Of a DNA stretch of 64,000 nt, positions 1-11,429 are shown piece after piece (the stretch's first letter is position 1; the number at the start of each line of letters is the position of its first letter). The DNA is from Ridgeia piscesae (lineage: Eukaryota; Annelida; Polychaeta; Sabellida; Siboglinidae). The stretch covers positions 92,501 through 156,500 of the forward strand of contig JAODUO010000565.1 of assembly GCA_025642075.2 (NCBI GenBank), given 5' to 3'. Made by a program: the position numbers and the translations under genes. A model generated the notes under the pieces. The model saw nothing but the letters and a program-made list of their open reading frames with translations, did not search any database and was not told where the DNA came from.

Positions 1-640
<640 letters not shown>

Positions 641-2385
641 TAATATTTCCAATACTGCTACTTCAACTGAAATTACAACAACAACTACAACAAGTAAAAC
701 ACCTTCGCCACCATCGACAGCAACAACAACATACATTCGGCGACTAGCCAACCGTAAAATGCAAGCGTCCTGATTTAAGGAATCTCAACCATTATATTGT
801 CTATAATATTTATCACAGTCGCCTCGAGTAGACGATAAATCTCGCCCTCCGCCCAACCAACAGACAACAGAATAGTGTGGTACAAAATACCACTGTCACT
901 GCTGTAAGAGCCAAGCATTTTCACTGGTACACAACAGTAATAAATAAGGTTGAACAAAAACGGTGCGAAACAGGGGCGTGACATTTACACAACAACCTCA
1001 TCATTATTAAAATACAAATCACATGTATAACTAGAGACTGCATTGCAACAAAAGCAACAAATTATTTAATAATTTGCAATAAAATTATTAACATATTTAT
1101 TTTCGCAACTTTCGGCAAGCAAACACAAACCAATATATCTAACAAAAACAATGATGCTGACAAAACTGGCTGACATTTATTTATTTAGGTGAGTTCATCT
1201 TTCTAGATAATTAAGCAATATTCACCTCAACGGAAAGAAATAAGATATTTCGTAGATATTTTTTTATTCAAATGCTATTTACCCATTAGTCCCCAATACA
1301 GCTAACTTGTGCTAAAGTATGCTTATATTAGCACGTTCATAACTTTGTCTGTGAGCGTATGATGTTGCCGACAACGCGTTTATTTTCATTCCTTTGAGAT
1401 GCGAAGGCTGACAGGACGTGCATACTCATTACTGGAGAAGGATCTAGGCTAGCACCGCACGCGTTATTAAACCTGAAAAGGTCTGTGCTTACAGACACGT
1501 AATTTCTTCCCATCGATCAATTTGTCTTTTGTGACGTCACTCAAGCAACGTACACACTGGAGAGTTACACGTAGCTGACGTTATTGTGAGTTGGCCTGCA
1601 GGCAAAGCAACAAACACCTCCAATGGACCCGTAACCAGTATCATAAATTAGAATGAAAATAAACCTACTTAAATATAAGCTGGTGATGGCACTTGGCCTA
1701 GATAACACGTTCCTACCTTTCCATAGATAAGATTTCAATTTCATTCACACTGTTGTTTGTGTGTTGGTTCTAACTAATCTTGCTCATCGCCAACCAATGA
1801 CATGCTTCGGATCCAAAACATAATTATAGTTGCCTTAAGCTATACTGAGTGCACTCGAGATGAACTCTTAACAAAAAACGATCTTTAGATCTCGTGCCTA
1901 GACAGCCTCACTCGTACACTGAGACACAAGGAACATCGGATATTTGGAACATTAGGACGCGTCACAACGAGTACAATAATTGATGTGCAGCCGAAGTCAC
2001 TTATCTATCCTTATGCGAACTAAATGGCAACACACTAATGCTGCCATCTGGCGAACGACCTACACACGTCAGAAAACGCAATTTATTTTTCGTCGCCGTT
2101 TGCTAATACATGCAATATTAACTAAGTAAACCAGATTTACTCCTGTTTATTATCGTTTTTATCGCCAAAACACATGCCCAAATAAAAATGTGGTATTTTA
2201 AAGTTTCTTTTGTGCCCCGACAAAAGAACAGTCACGCTAAACTGTTCCCGTTAACTACTCGCTTCCTAGATCCAGAGTGTCTCATTTGTCGGTAAAAATA
2301 TACGTAGGCGGCCGAGCCACAATGCAGCTCAGCATCTATGGCATCTTACAAAGAAAATATGATCCTTTCTCCTTCTTCTTCTCTG
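641..2385. other. AT-rich sequence, no gene recognised
   Basis: Only short frames occur here and none shows a recognisable motif or credible splice-site context. I see no RNA gene or tandem repeat. Confidence 0.6.
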
Positions 2386-3095
2386 GTTTTCCCTGTCTAT
2401 GTGAGGTCGTCGGTGCGGCTGGTGATCTTCTTCCTCCGTGTCGCTCGGTTTATCGCCTCGACTGTGTTGAGACCGACGGTGTTCATGTCTCTTCCAGTTA
2501 ACTAGCCTAAATTATGAAGGCCTTTTCAAAACGGTTTTACGAACTTTTATGATTTGTATGTGTTCGGAATGTCATTCTACATCATCTCCGATACAAAGAA
2601 ATAAGATGTTATTTTTTTATTGTGTTTCAGATCAATTTAGTGCCGTCGAGTCGACGTAAATAGGCCGATATCACAGGGCGGGAGCCGTTGGCGCATCAGA
2701 GCCGCAAAGGCGATGTCTTGTGTGTGCTTTGCGAAGTCGAAATAAAAAGCAATTAACCGCTCACGCCTCTGGCTTGTTTACGTCGACTCGACGGCATTAA
2801 ATTGCTCTAAAACTCAATTTAAAAAACGAATATATGACTTCTTTGTACCGTAAGTGATGTAGAATGACACTCCGAACACATACACATCGAAAAAGTGATA
2901 GAAACGTTTTGAAAAGGCCCTAATAATTTAGGCCAGTTAACTGGATGATTACCTTTAGTTTTACAGGCATCTTTCCGCCTGTCCTTTGGTCGCTCTTTAT
3001 TTCTTTTTCCTCGTATATATGTCATCAGAACTCTTTTCACGATGTTCCTTTCGTCCATTCTCATCACATGTCCGCACCATTTGAGTCGTTTCACT
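2386..3095 (-). mobile_element. LINE 3'-end ORF remnant split by a foldback insertion
   Basis: The minus strand of 2943-3095 encodes the basic RLKWCGHVMRMD / KRNKERPKDRRKD segment typical of the extreme C-terminus of endonuclease-type LINE polyproteins (family knowledge). Past the insertion at 2502-2936, the minus strand of 2386-2497 encodes a continuation including NTVEAINRATRRKK and then a stop codon. A +1 frame change near the junction and loss of everything upstream make this a dead fragment. Clade assignment is uncertain; it could equally be an RTE-like or related element. Confidence 0.6.
2502..2936. mobile_element. Foldback/MITE-like element with TTAA target duplication
   Basis: A 435-bp element has long inverted arms: roughly 2502-2667 pairs with 2777-2936. 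Outer arms begin CTAGCCTAAATTAT and, on the other side, CTGGCCTAAATTAT; inner arms carry GCCGTCGAGTCGACG. It is flanked by TTAA at 2498-2501 and 2937-2940. TTAA duplication is the habit of piggyBac- and Kolobok-type transposases. There is no coding capacity, so this is a non-autonomous element. Confidence 0.75.
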
Positions 3096-4807
3096 GTTAT
3101 CCGACCATTCTAAATCAATACATGCACAATTCCGGTGATAACACGTACACCAAATCGGCCAATGACACAGACTAAAGCACTGTTTTCGTGCATCTAAGTT
3201 AAAGTAGTAACCTGCAAAATAATCAATATATATTGTTTGGGTGCAAGATACTCTTAGCGTTGATAAGTGTATCCAAAATGTAGCGTACGAAGCTGCTATT
3301 ACAATTTATCATCAAATATGTAATATCTAAACAGTAACTGAGAACTACCAATACATTTTTCTCGCATCTGTGTTTTTACTCACTGGATAATGTTTGTTAA
3401 ATAAAAGGCGTGTTTTAACATGCGAAAATAACCAAATCTAATTACGAATTAATACCCCGGCATACCGTCTTCATAAATCTGAAATTAAGCTGAACCAATC
3501 TACACAACCGCTGCTGTTTAAGATTCATCTAGTTATGTTATCTTATTTCTTTATTATATGTTCCTATTCGACGGGGCGCACGGATCATAATTTTGTCGGT
3601 TGTGGACACCTTGTACTAATGTTGGTTGTCCTGTTTTTAAGATTCAAACCTTTCCGAATAATATACCCGAGGGCAACCGTCTCAGATCGGTGTAGCTCAC
3701 TCTGAAAATTACATCTACACACATATATACTCGGTATGTGAGTGGTGGCGTTGTTGGAGCTATATCCATATTTTAATAGCAACTTTAGCGCAACAAAGCT
3801 ATATTTAGTAGCAATATAACAGGATAAGGATACATTTATTTTATCACCAGGAATAGTGAGGACTATTATATATAGCAATATATTATTGACATGTTTATGT
3901 TTCAGGAAGCCAGCGACAAAACATTGAAATATATCGAAACAATCAGTTCCATTTAGCAGTAGACATCACACAGCAGTCATAGTTGCATTAACGCTTAAAT
4001 ATTATCTATACGTATTATACTATGATAATTGCCATCATTTCCATATGAAGACTGTGCCTTCCTGTGGTGACTCTTTACAACTCTGGTTTACCCAATAGCA
4101 CATATTAAGTTAGTATAATTCCTTTAGGTATAAGTCTTTCCATTGAAAATTAGCAACTGTAAATAAACGATCTTATAGGCCAGAATTTAAGAAAACATTT
4201 CAGAGTGAGTAAACCGATTTGAGACGGTTGCCATCTGGATTATTATTAAGGAAGGTTTGAAATTTAAAAGTTAACAGAGCAACCAAAAATAACACGAGGT
4301 GTCCATTTCGACTATGAAGAAGACGTATTTATTTACACGTTCAGCCACCCCGCAGTTGACAATGGTGGTCGAATGTGTCATTATATTGGGACTTTTTATA
4401 CAGGTTGTCTTTGATGTGAAACGCAGGCGTTGTGCTATTTTTATGGTTTCCACAGACACAGATAGTGATTTAGATACTGTTCAAACTAGGTATATGAAGT
4501 TCCGAGTTTTGTGTATCGTGTTCGCTAAATGTAGGTGAAGTTAACTACCATTCTTACTTTGTGAGGTTGGAAAACGTTTATCTCAGTAATGTTTAATCTA
4601 CGGAACTGCTAATTCTCTATTATCAACAGTTTTGCTAAACAAACCCGACTAACTCCCAACGACAGAAATAAAAACAGTTTATAAAAACAATATTTTATCA
4701 TCACTGCGGGAAATACGTTAGGGGAAATGACCCAGAACACAAACTAGCGTACAGTCAAGTAAACACATCTCTGTGTGTCGAAATTCTGGATGACTAAAGA
4801 CACGTTT
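3096..4807. other. Unassigned AT-rich sequence
   Basis: Short open frames are present (for example minus 3585-3878) but none has a known motif or a convincing splice context. No structural RNA or tandem repeat was seen. Confidence 0.5.
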
Positions 4808-4897
4808 TCCCGCGAGACGGAGTCGAACCGCCGACCTAAGGATGTCTGGTGATTGCCCGACTACAGTCCTCCGCTCTACCAACTGAGCTATCACGGG
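4808..4897 (-). tRNA. tRNA-Tyr(GTA), intron-containing, copy 1
   Basis: Read on the minus strand, the 5' acceptor strand CCCGTGA pairs with TCGCGGG and is followed by discriminator A73. The D arm GCTC..GAGC, anticodon stem GAGGA/TCCTT, loop CTGTAGA (anticodon GTA) and T arm GGCGG-TTCGACT-CCGTC are all intact. A 17-nt intron lies 3' to position 37, the standard eukaryotic site. The mature form would be 72 nt plus A73. Unlike most copies there is no clean T4 run just downstream; TCTTT is the nearest. The 5' flank (starting TGGACCCG boundary) is shared with copies 5, 7 and 9. Confidence 0.93.
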
Positions 4898-4969
4898 TCC
4901 ACAGTTTACGTGCAATTGTCATAAACCACCAGCAGCGTGACACACGTCATGGAGTGACAGCGTGACATT

Positions 4970-5220
4970 TATTAGGGGGGGGAAAAAGCCCCTCTAAGCC
5001 CGGAAAAATTTTTCCCGGTGATATGGCTGAAGCCTTCACTGACCCTTTCCCCTCGGGAAAGAAATGTGGGACTCCTCGTAAGCCCATTCGATCCCACCCG
5101 ATCTCTCCCATCCCACCCGATCCCTCTCTACCCCAACCCACCCCACCCCACCTCACCCCACCCGACTGACATCCTCTTATACACCCAACTACATCCTCCG
5201 TGATACACCGGCGACCTGCA
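4970..5220. other. C-rich lead-in to the minisatellite
   Basis: The stretch has CCCACCCGATC-type low-complexity repeats (5090-5165) and then passes into the 30-bp minisatellite. Frames running through it are not credible genes. Confidence 0.5.
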
Positions 5221-5221
5221 C

Positions 5222-7284
5222 CCTGAACACCCCGACTGACATCCTCCTGTTGATACACTGGCCAACTGACATCCTCATGTTGATACACCGGCCGACTGAC
5301 ATCCTCCTGTTGATACACCGGCCGACTGACATCCTCCTGTTGATACACTGACCGACTGACATGCTCTGTTGATACACCGGCCGACTGACATCCTCCTGTT
5401 GATACACTGGCCAACTGACCTCCTCCATGTTGATAACTGGCCGACTGACATCCTCCTGTTGAAACACTGGCCGACTGACATCTTCCTGTTGAACACCGGG
5501 CGACTGACATCCTTCCTGTTGATACACCGGCCGACTGACATCCTCCTGTTGATACACCGGCCGACTGACATCCTCCTGTTGATACACCGGCCGACTGACA
5601 TCCTCCTGTTGATACACCGGCCGACTGACATCTCTCCTGTTGATACACCGGCCGACTGACATCTCCTGTTGAAACACCGGCCGACTGACATCCTCCTGTT
5701 GATACACCGGCCGACTGACATCCTCCTGTTGATACACTGGCCGACTGACATCCTCCTGTTGATACACCGGCCGACTGACATCCTCCTGTTGATACCCTGG
5801 CCGACTGACATCCTCCTGTTGATACCCCTGGCCGACTGACATCCTCCTGTTGATACCCTGGCCGACTGACATCTCCTGTTGATACCCCTGGCCGACTGAC
5901 ATCTCCTGTTGATACCCCTGGCCGACTGACATCCCCTGTTGATACCCCTGGCCGACTGACATCCTCCTGTTGATACACCGGCCGACTGACATCCTCCTGT
6001 TGATACACCGGCCGACTGACATCCTCCTGTTGATACCCCTGGCCGACTGACATCCTCCTGTTGATACACCGGCCGACTGACATCCTCCTGTTGATACACC
6101 GGCCGACTGACATCCTCCTGTTGATACACCGGCCGACTGACATCCTCCTGTTGATACACCGGCCGACTGACATCCTCCTGTTGATACACTGACCGACTGA
6201 CATCCTCCTGTTGATACACCGGCCGACTGACATCCTCCTGTTGATACACCGGCCGACTGACATCCTCCTGTTGATACACCGGCCGACTGACATCCTCCTG
6301 TTGATACACCGGCCGACTGACATCCTCCTGTTGATACACTGACCGACTGACATCCTCCTGTTGATACACTGACCGACTGACATCCTCCTTTGATACCCCT
6401 GACCGACTGACATCCTCCTTTGATACACTGGCCGACTGACACCCTTCCTTTGATACACTGACCGACTGACATCCTCCTTTGATACCCCTGGCCGACTGAC
6501 ATCCTCCTTTGATACACTGGCCGACTGACATCCTCCTTTGATACACTGGCCGACTGACATCCTCCTGTTGATACACTGGACCGACTGACATCCTCCTGTT
6601 GATACACTGGCCGACTGACATCCTCCTTTCGATACACTGGCCGACTGACATCCTCCTTTGATACACTGGCCGACTGACATCCTCCTTTGATACCCCTGGC
6701 CGACTGACATCCTCCTTTGATACCCCTGGCCGACTGACATCCTCCTTTGATACACTGGCCGACTGACATCCTCCTGTTGATACACTGGCCGACTGACATC
6801 CTCCTGTTGATACACTGACCGACTGACATCCTCCTTTCGATACACTGGCCGACTGACATCCTCCTGTTGATACACTGCCGACTGACATCCTCCTGTTGAT
6901 ACACCGGCCGACTGACATCCTCCTGTTCGATACACTGACCGACTGACATCCTCCTTTCGATACACTGACCGACTGACATCCTCCTTTCGATACACTGGCC
7001 GACTGACATCCTCCTGTTGATACACCGGCCGACTGACATCCTCCTTTCGATATACTGACCGACTGACATCCTCCTTTCGATACACTGGCCGACTGACATC
7101 CTCCTGTTGATACGCTTGCCGACTGACATCCTCCTGTTGATACACCGGCCGACTGACATCCTCCTTTCGATATACTGACCGACTGACATCCTCCTTTCGA
7201 TACACTGGCCGACTGACATCCTCCTGTTGATACGCTTGCCGACTGACATCCTCCTGTTGATACACCGGCCGACTGACATCCTCT
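5222..7284. repeat. 30-bp minisatellite, about 68 copies
   Basis: The monomer has the key motif GATACACCGGCCGACTGACA followed by TCCTCCTGTT; variants carry CACTGACC, CCCCTGGCC or CTTTC. Thirty is divisible by three, so several frames stay open on the minus strand and produce 700-residue repeat ORFs that are artefacts. A higher-order repeat is present: a four-monomer, 120-bp block at about 7019-7138 is repeated at 7139-7258. Confidence 0.97.
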
Positions 7285-7853
7285 CGACCCGACTATACTA
7301 ACTCCGACTGTTCGGTCGTGTCGAGCTGAAAACGTCTGCGTATCTCGATCTAGATGCCTCAAAAACAAATTGTAGAATTGTCGAAAATACATACTACCCT
7401 TTAAGCTTTCGCATTTGCGAGGATGTATTTCATATTGTTAATAACACCAAACGAAAATCAATACATCAATCACCAATGCAGTGAAATGCTACTTATCAAG
7501 AAATTTTTTCGACAGAGAAACTTACTAATCTAACAAGTAAATTCTTCAGATTGATTTCCACATAGAAATAGAATGTCATCAACAGCATTTTGTATAGCTC
7601 ATGTTTTTGCGGAAACGAATATGCCGTCGGCGAAGTGAAGATTACTGAGACAGTTATTTTAAACAGCTTGTGCGTTCTGATATCTCCCTCTCAAATATAC
7701 CAAATAGAAATTATAACAGAACAGACTTAATTTAACATCACTGATTGTTTACTTTGTCGGAATAATTCGGAAAGCAAACTAATTTTTAGTTTCATATGCA
7801 GTAAAATGTCGCATTGCTGCATTAAAAGTCTTAGGAGTTTACAAAAAAGGTTT
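7285..7853. repeat. Left flank of tRNA-Tyr unit I
   Basis: This stretch is diverged but collinear with 11570-12751 and 13970-15220. Shared landmarks include CGACCCGACTA, ACCCTTT.AGCTTTCGC, the segment reading ATATGCCGTCGGCGAAGTG (against GTATGCTGTCGTCGAAGTG) and TTAGGAGTTTACAAAA next to the tRNA. No protein-coding signal was seen. Confidence 0.6.
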
Positions 7854-7943
7854 TCCCGCGAGACGGAGTCGAACCGCCGACCTAAGGATGTCTGGTGATT
7901 GCCCGACTACAGTCCTCCGCTCTACCAACTGAGCTATCACGGG
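7854..7943 (-). tRNA. tRNA-Tyr(GTA), intron-containing, copy 2
   Basis: It is identical in all arms to copy 1: acceptor CCCGTGA/TCGCGGG, anticodon GTA, 17-nt intron and T-loop TTCGACT. The minus strand has a T6 run about 8 nt past A73 (GGGAAAACCTTTTTT), a clear Pol III terminator. An AT-rich TATA-like stretch lies about 25-40 nt upstream of the 5' end. It should be functional by sequence. Confidence 0.96.
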
Positions 7944-8690
7944 TAGACGTTAAACAAAAAGAGTAATTATCATAAAATATGGTTGTTTGCCTTTGAAAAG
8001 CGTTTAGTTGCGTGCAACTCTACCATCAAACATTCCCGGTAACGTTTTTAACGTGGCGACAAAGTTGTCATTGCAATGCCCTGTAGATGGCGTTACTGTC
8101 TTGACTGGCATTCGGCAATATTCTTTAATTGAGGGTCAACTGTTGACAAGTTTATTTGTTAGCAATAACACATTAACACGTTCGACTGACATATGTTGAA
8201 TCATGTCACGTTTATTTGTATGCAATAACATGTTCGATTGGCATACACTTAAATGACCAATTAGTGTAGGCTAAATGTCGAAATATGTCACGTGTAACTA
8301 CGTCACATGTTAGAAAAGAGTCCCTTTGGGACTGTGCAAAAGTAACCTAATTAGCGATCTGATCATAACAGCTGTACTAATTTCCTATGCTTTACTCTAT
8401 GTGGAAGTAATATGGGACAACCGTTTGGTGACCTTAACAGCGAAGTGTCTGTATTTCCGAGTGACCTATAAAGGCAGGTAAAGAGACACCTCTAAGACCG
8501 GCGCCAGCTAGTCGCTGTCGAGAAGTCACCAGTAAATAAACCGCAATTGTTTACTCACATGAGATTAACTCACTCACTGGGGCCCTGTCCACTCAGCCGT
8601 AAGACAAATGCGCTCATGCGTGACGCCTACATAAAGTTACCCAGACACCTATACGTTATGATGTCATGGAGCGTCACCAGAAATGTAGCC
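7944..8690. repeat. Type-A right flank of tRNA-Tyr unit (copy 1 of 3)
   Basis: It is homologous to 12842-13648 and 19616-20345. Landmarks are TAGACGTTAAAC next to the tRNA, a CACGTGTAACTACGTCACATG block, GTGACCTATAAAGGCAGGT near 8461-8480 and AGTAAATAAACCGCAATTG near 8530. The TATAAAGG and AATAAA spacing looks LTR-like or Pol II promoter-like, but I could not define element ends. A diverged form of the core (GTGACC..TAATAGAGACATTT) is in the type-B flanks. Confidence 0.7.
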
Positions 8691-8952
8691 AGCCCAGCCC
8701 AGCCCAGCCCAGCCCAGCCCAGCCCAGCCCAGCCCAGCCCAGCCCAGCCCAGCCCAGCCCAGCCCAGCCCAGCCCAGCCCAGCCCAGCCCAGCCCCAGCC
8801 CAGCCCGCCCAGCCAGCTGCAGCGCAGCGCAGCAGCAGCGCAGCGCAGCCGCCAGCGCAGCGCAGCCCAGCCCAGCCCAGCCCAGCCCAGCCCAGCCCAG
8901 CCCAGCCCAGCCCAGCCCAGCGCAGCCCAGCGCAGCGCAGCGCAGCCAGGCA

Positions 8953-9005
<53 letters not shown>

Positions 9006-9074
9006 GCGCAGCCAGTCAGCCAGTCAGCCAGTCAGCCAGTCAGCCAGTCAGCCAGTCAGCCAGTCAGCCAGTCA

Positions 9075-9110
<36 letters not shown>

Positions 9111-9111
9111 C
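8690..9111. repeat. (AGCCC)n, (AGC..)n and (CAGCCAGT)n compound tract
   Basis: It opens with a pure AGCCC pentamer array to about 8790, then an AGCGC/AGCCC mosaic, then AGCC tetramers and CAGTCAGC. It follows the type-A flank directly, as the AGCC tract does at 13649. The Ser/Gln/Pro/Ala repeat frames are artefacts. Confidence 0.95.
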
Positions 9112-9356
9112 AATGTTGCTAAATTCCCGCGGTAAATATAACGGGCGAACAGACAGCGTCAACAATTCAAAGTTCGGTGAACAGAGTGTGGTGTGTATTT
9201 TAACGTTGGAACACCACCGATTGTTTATGTAAATGCACACACTTGGTCGGCTGCGACACACGACTCACTGATCTCCAGCTGTTTTCTAATGTTTATTTAC
9301 ATATTTACAAACTCGTTCTACAAATCTTAATGCGACATTGACTTCGTTAGTGCAGC

Positions 9357-9626
9357 ATGCCTTCAATGGTAAAGGTATTGTGTATATTTTTATGCTTGTT
9401 CGTGCTCTTGAGCGACTTATGTTCTGGTCTTCGACCCGAAGACCACACCCAACAACATGGCGGGTTCGTTTACACGCGGAATGAACTGCTTCGGCTACGC
9501 CCGCCTCCACATCCGCCGTCTTCACGGCCGCTGATGCCGACTGTCAACACCACACAAGATGCGTCCAAGAAACGCAAACGAGGTAGGCGTGGTGGTGTAA
9601 AGAACAGACTTCGTAGACGAAGTTGA
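9357..9626 (+). pseudogene. 5' remnant of the LINE ORF2
   Basis: An 89-codon frame has a hydrophobic start (residues 5-23) followed by SGLRPEDHTQQHGG, a YTRNELLRLRP motif near residue 40 and a C-terminal KKRKRGRRGGVKNRLRRR basic stretch. In related fish and invertebrate LINEs this arrangement lies just before the AP endonuclease domain. The frame stops at the internal deletion (TGA at 9624-9626). The hydrophobic start could mimic a signal peptide, but the downstream match makes a host secreted protein unlikely. Confidence 0.6.
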
Positions 9627-9707
9627 GTGTGAGTCGCTCCTATTGAGTGTGAGTCGCTCCTAGCTGCTGGCCCTTTACCCGAACCAGGTGATATTGACAT
9701 TTCTACC

Positions 9708-11081
9708 GTGGATGTCACAAATCAATTCAAACAGTGTAAGGCTAATAAAGCTCCTGGTCCAGATGGCATTCCAGGCCGCTTACTTAAAGAGTGTGCAATT
9801 GAGTTAGGTCCGGTATTTCAGCCACTGTTTAAACAGTCTGTGGATATAGGTGTGATTCCAACCATCTGGAAAACGTCTGTAGTGATACCCGTCCCTAAAA
9901 TGTCATCACCGCCAGAGTTAAACCACTTCAGACCTGTGGCCCTAACGTCCATCGTCATGAAATGTTTTGAAAGACTGATTTTGTCTCACATTCTCCCACA
10001 TGTTCAATCTCAACTGGACCCATATCAATTCGCTTACCGTTCCAGAAGAGGCACTGACGATGCAATAGCTTGCCTTCTACACAAACTATTTGAACACATG
10101 GAGTCAGCTGGTAACTATGCTCGAATCTTATTTATAGATTTCAGTTCAGCATTTAACACAATACAAAGGCATGTCATGATTGATAAACTACAGAAACTAG
10201 AAGTTCCAGCCGCACTTGTTCACTGGGTTTTCAATTTCTTAAGTAATCGCCCGCAGTGTGTTCGAGTGGGTGACATAAAGTCACCAGTGCTTGTTAGCAA
10301 CACAGGTGCGCCTCAGGGTTGTGTTCTGAGTCCATTTTTGTACACATTGTATACAAATGACTGTCGTATTTTTGAATCATCTACCCAATTTGTGAGGTTT
10401 TCTGATGATACAGCCATGCTCGCTCTTTTGAATGATTTTGCCTCATACCAGTCATATCTTTCTTCAATGGTACGTTTCCCTAGTTGGTGCAGTAACGATT
10501 TTCTGCATCTGCATGTTTCCAAAACGAAAGAAATGTGCATCGACTTCCGTCGTAATAGAACTGTCATTAGTCCTATTGTCATCAACGGTGAACCTGTGGA
10601 AGAGGTTGATTCATTCAAATACCTCGGTGTTATATTAGATGAAAAATTGTCATTTACAGAGCATGTTACAGCCGTGCAAAAGAAGTCTCAGCAGCGACTG
10701 CACGTTCTTCGAAAGTTACGAGCTTTCTATGTTGATCCACTACTTCTTCTACGCCTTTACCGTAGCATAATTGAGCCTCTCTTAACCTACTGCAGCATTT
10801 GTTACTACCCTGCTCTTTCTGTGAAAAACCGTAACAGGCCTCTGAAAATCTCACATGTTTCTGCCAAGATCATTGGTTTACCTACACCAAAGCTCACCGA
10901 AATAATCGACCATGCAATTTTGAAGAAAGCTCGTGCTGTCGCTACTGAGTCTGATCACCCGCTCTCTACGTTCTTCCATGTACTTCCGTCTGAAAGGAGA
11001 TACCGTTGTATAAAATGTAAAACATGTCGCTATAGCAGGAGTTTTGTGCCGGTGGCCATTAGAATGTTGAATGCTAAATGA
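9708..11081 (+). CDS. Reverse transcriptase (Rex1/Babar-like LINE, truncated)
   Basis: The product copies element RNA into DNA at the target site. The frame is open from about 9633; the first ATG at 9708 falls inside the RT fold and is not a natural start. Ordered motifs are NKAPGPDGIPGRLLKEC (RT motif 1-2 area), FRPVALTSIVMKCFERLI, DFSSAFNTI (first catalytic Asp), GAPQGCVLSPFLYTLYTND and FSDDTAML, which is the FxDD variant of the catalytic YxDD box. The YLGVILD motif and a Cys-rich C-terminus (CIKCKTCRYSR) follow. No frameshift is visible within the 457 codons. With no endonuclease it could not act alone. Confidence 0.8.
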   Translation: MDVTNQFKQCKANKAPGPDGIPGRLLKECAIELGPVFQPLFKQSVDIGVIPTIWKTSVVIPVPKMSSPPELNHFRPVALTSIVMKCFERLILSHILPHVQSQLDPYQFAYRSRRGTDDAIACLLHKLFEHMESAGNYARILFIDFSSAFNTIQRHVMIDKLQKLEVPAALVHWVFNFLSNRPQCVRVGDIKSPVLVSNTGAPQGCVLSPFLYTLYTNDCRIFESSTQFVRFSDDTAMLALLNDFASYQSYLSSMVRFPSWCSNDFLHLHVSKTKEMCIDFRRNRTVISPIVINGEPVEEVDSFKYLGVILDEKLSFTEHVTAVQKKSQQRLHVLRKLRAFYVDPLLLLRLYRSIIEPLLTYCSICYYPALSVKNRNRPLKISHVSAKIIGLPTPKLTEIIDHAILKKARAVATESDHPLSTFFHVLPSERRYRCIKCKTCRYSRSFVPVAIRMLNAK

Positions 11082-11248
11082 GTCGTATTGATGTCACCCG
11101 GTTGAATTGTTCTTGTAGTGTATACATCTGGAAATTCATTTGCATTTTTTTGAGACCATCCCATATATTTTAGATGTGATCATGAGTTGTAAAATGCATA
11201 TCCTTTTTAAGGACAATAAAGTAAAGTAAAAGTGAAAGTGAAAGTGAA

Positions 11249-11327
<79 letters not shown>

Positions 11328-11349
11328 AACCAACCAGCCAACCAGCCAA

Positions 11350-11394
<45 letters not shown>

Positions 11395-11428
11395 CAGCCA
11401 GCCAGCCAACTAACCAGCCAACCAACCA
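11249..11428. repeat. (AGCC)n microsatellite
   Basis: A tetranucleotide tract immediately follows the LINE tail, with a few CAACC and CAGTC interruptions near its 3' end. SQPASQPA and GWLAGWLA frames are artefacts. Confidence 0.95.
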
Positions 11429-11429
11429 A

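Larger units (their letters stand above)
9112..11247 (+). mobile_element. Rex1/Babar-like non-LTR retrotransposon, internally deleted
   Basis: The element runs from a 5' region after the AGCC tract to a simple-sequence tail (GGACAATAAAGTAAAGTAAAAG then GTGAAA repeats). The 5' frame (9357-9626) ends in the arginine-rich KRGRRGGVKNRLRRR motif that precedes the endonuclease in Rex1-like LINEs. The next recognisable sequence is the reverse transcriptase. The endonuclease and the N-terminal RT segment are absent, with a perfect 20-bp tandem repeat at the junction. The clade call comes from motif resemblance only. Confidence 0.75.

Noticed and set aside
5222..7284. CRISPR-like look of regularly repeated units
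   Set aside because: Monomers are contiguous with no unique spacers, and the setting is a eukaryotic genome.
4947..7392. Three minus-strand frames of about 700 codons across the 30-bp minisatellite
   Set aside because: The monomer length is divisible by three, so open frames are automatic; the encoded ten-residue repeats have no start, promoter or domain, and all three frames are equally open.
8547..9232. SQPAS/AQPSP-rich ORFs (also 11.2 and 13.6 kb)
   Set aside because: They are microsatellite translations; the initiating ATGs lie in flank sequence that is shared between non-coding repeat copies.
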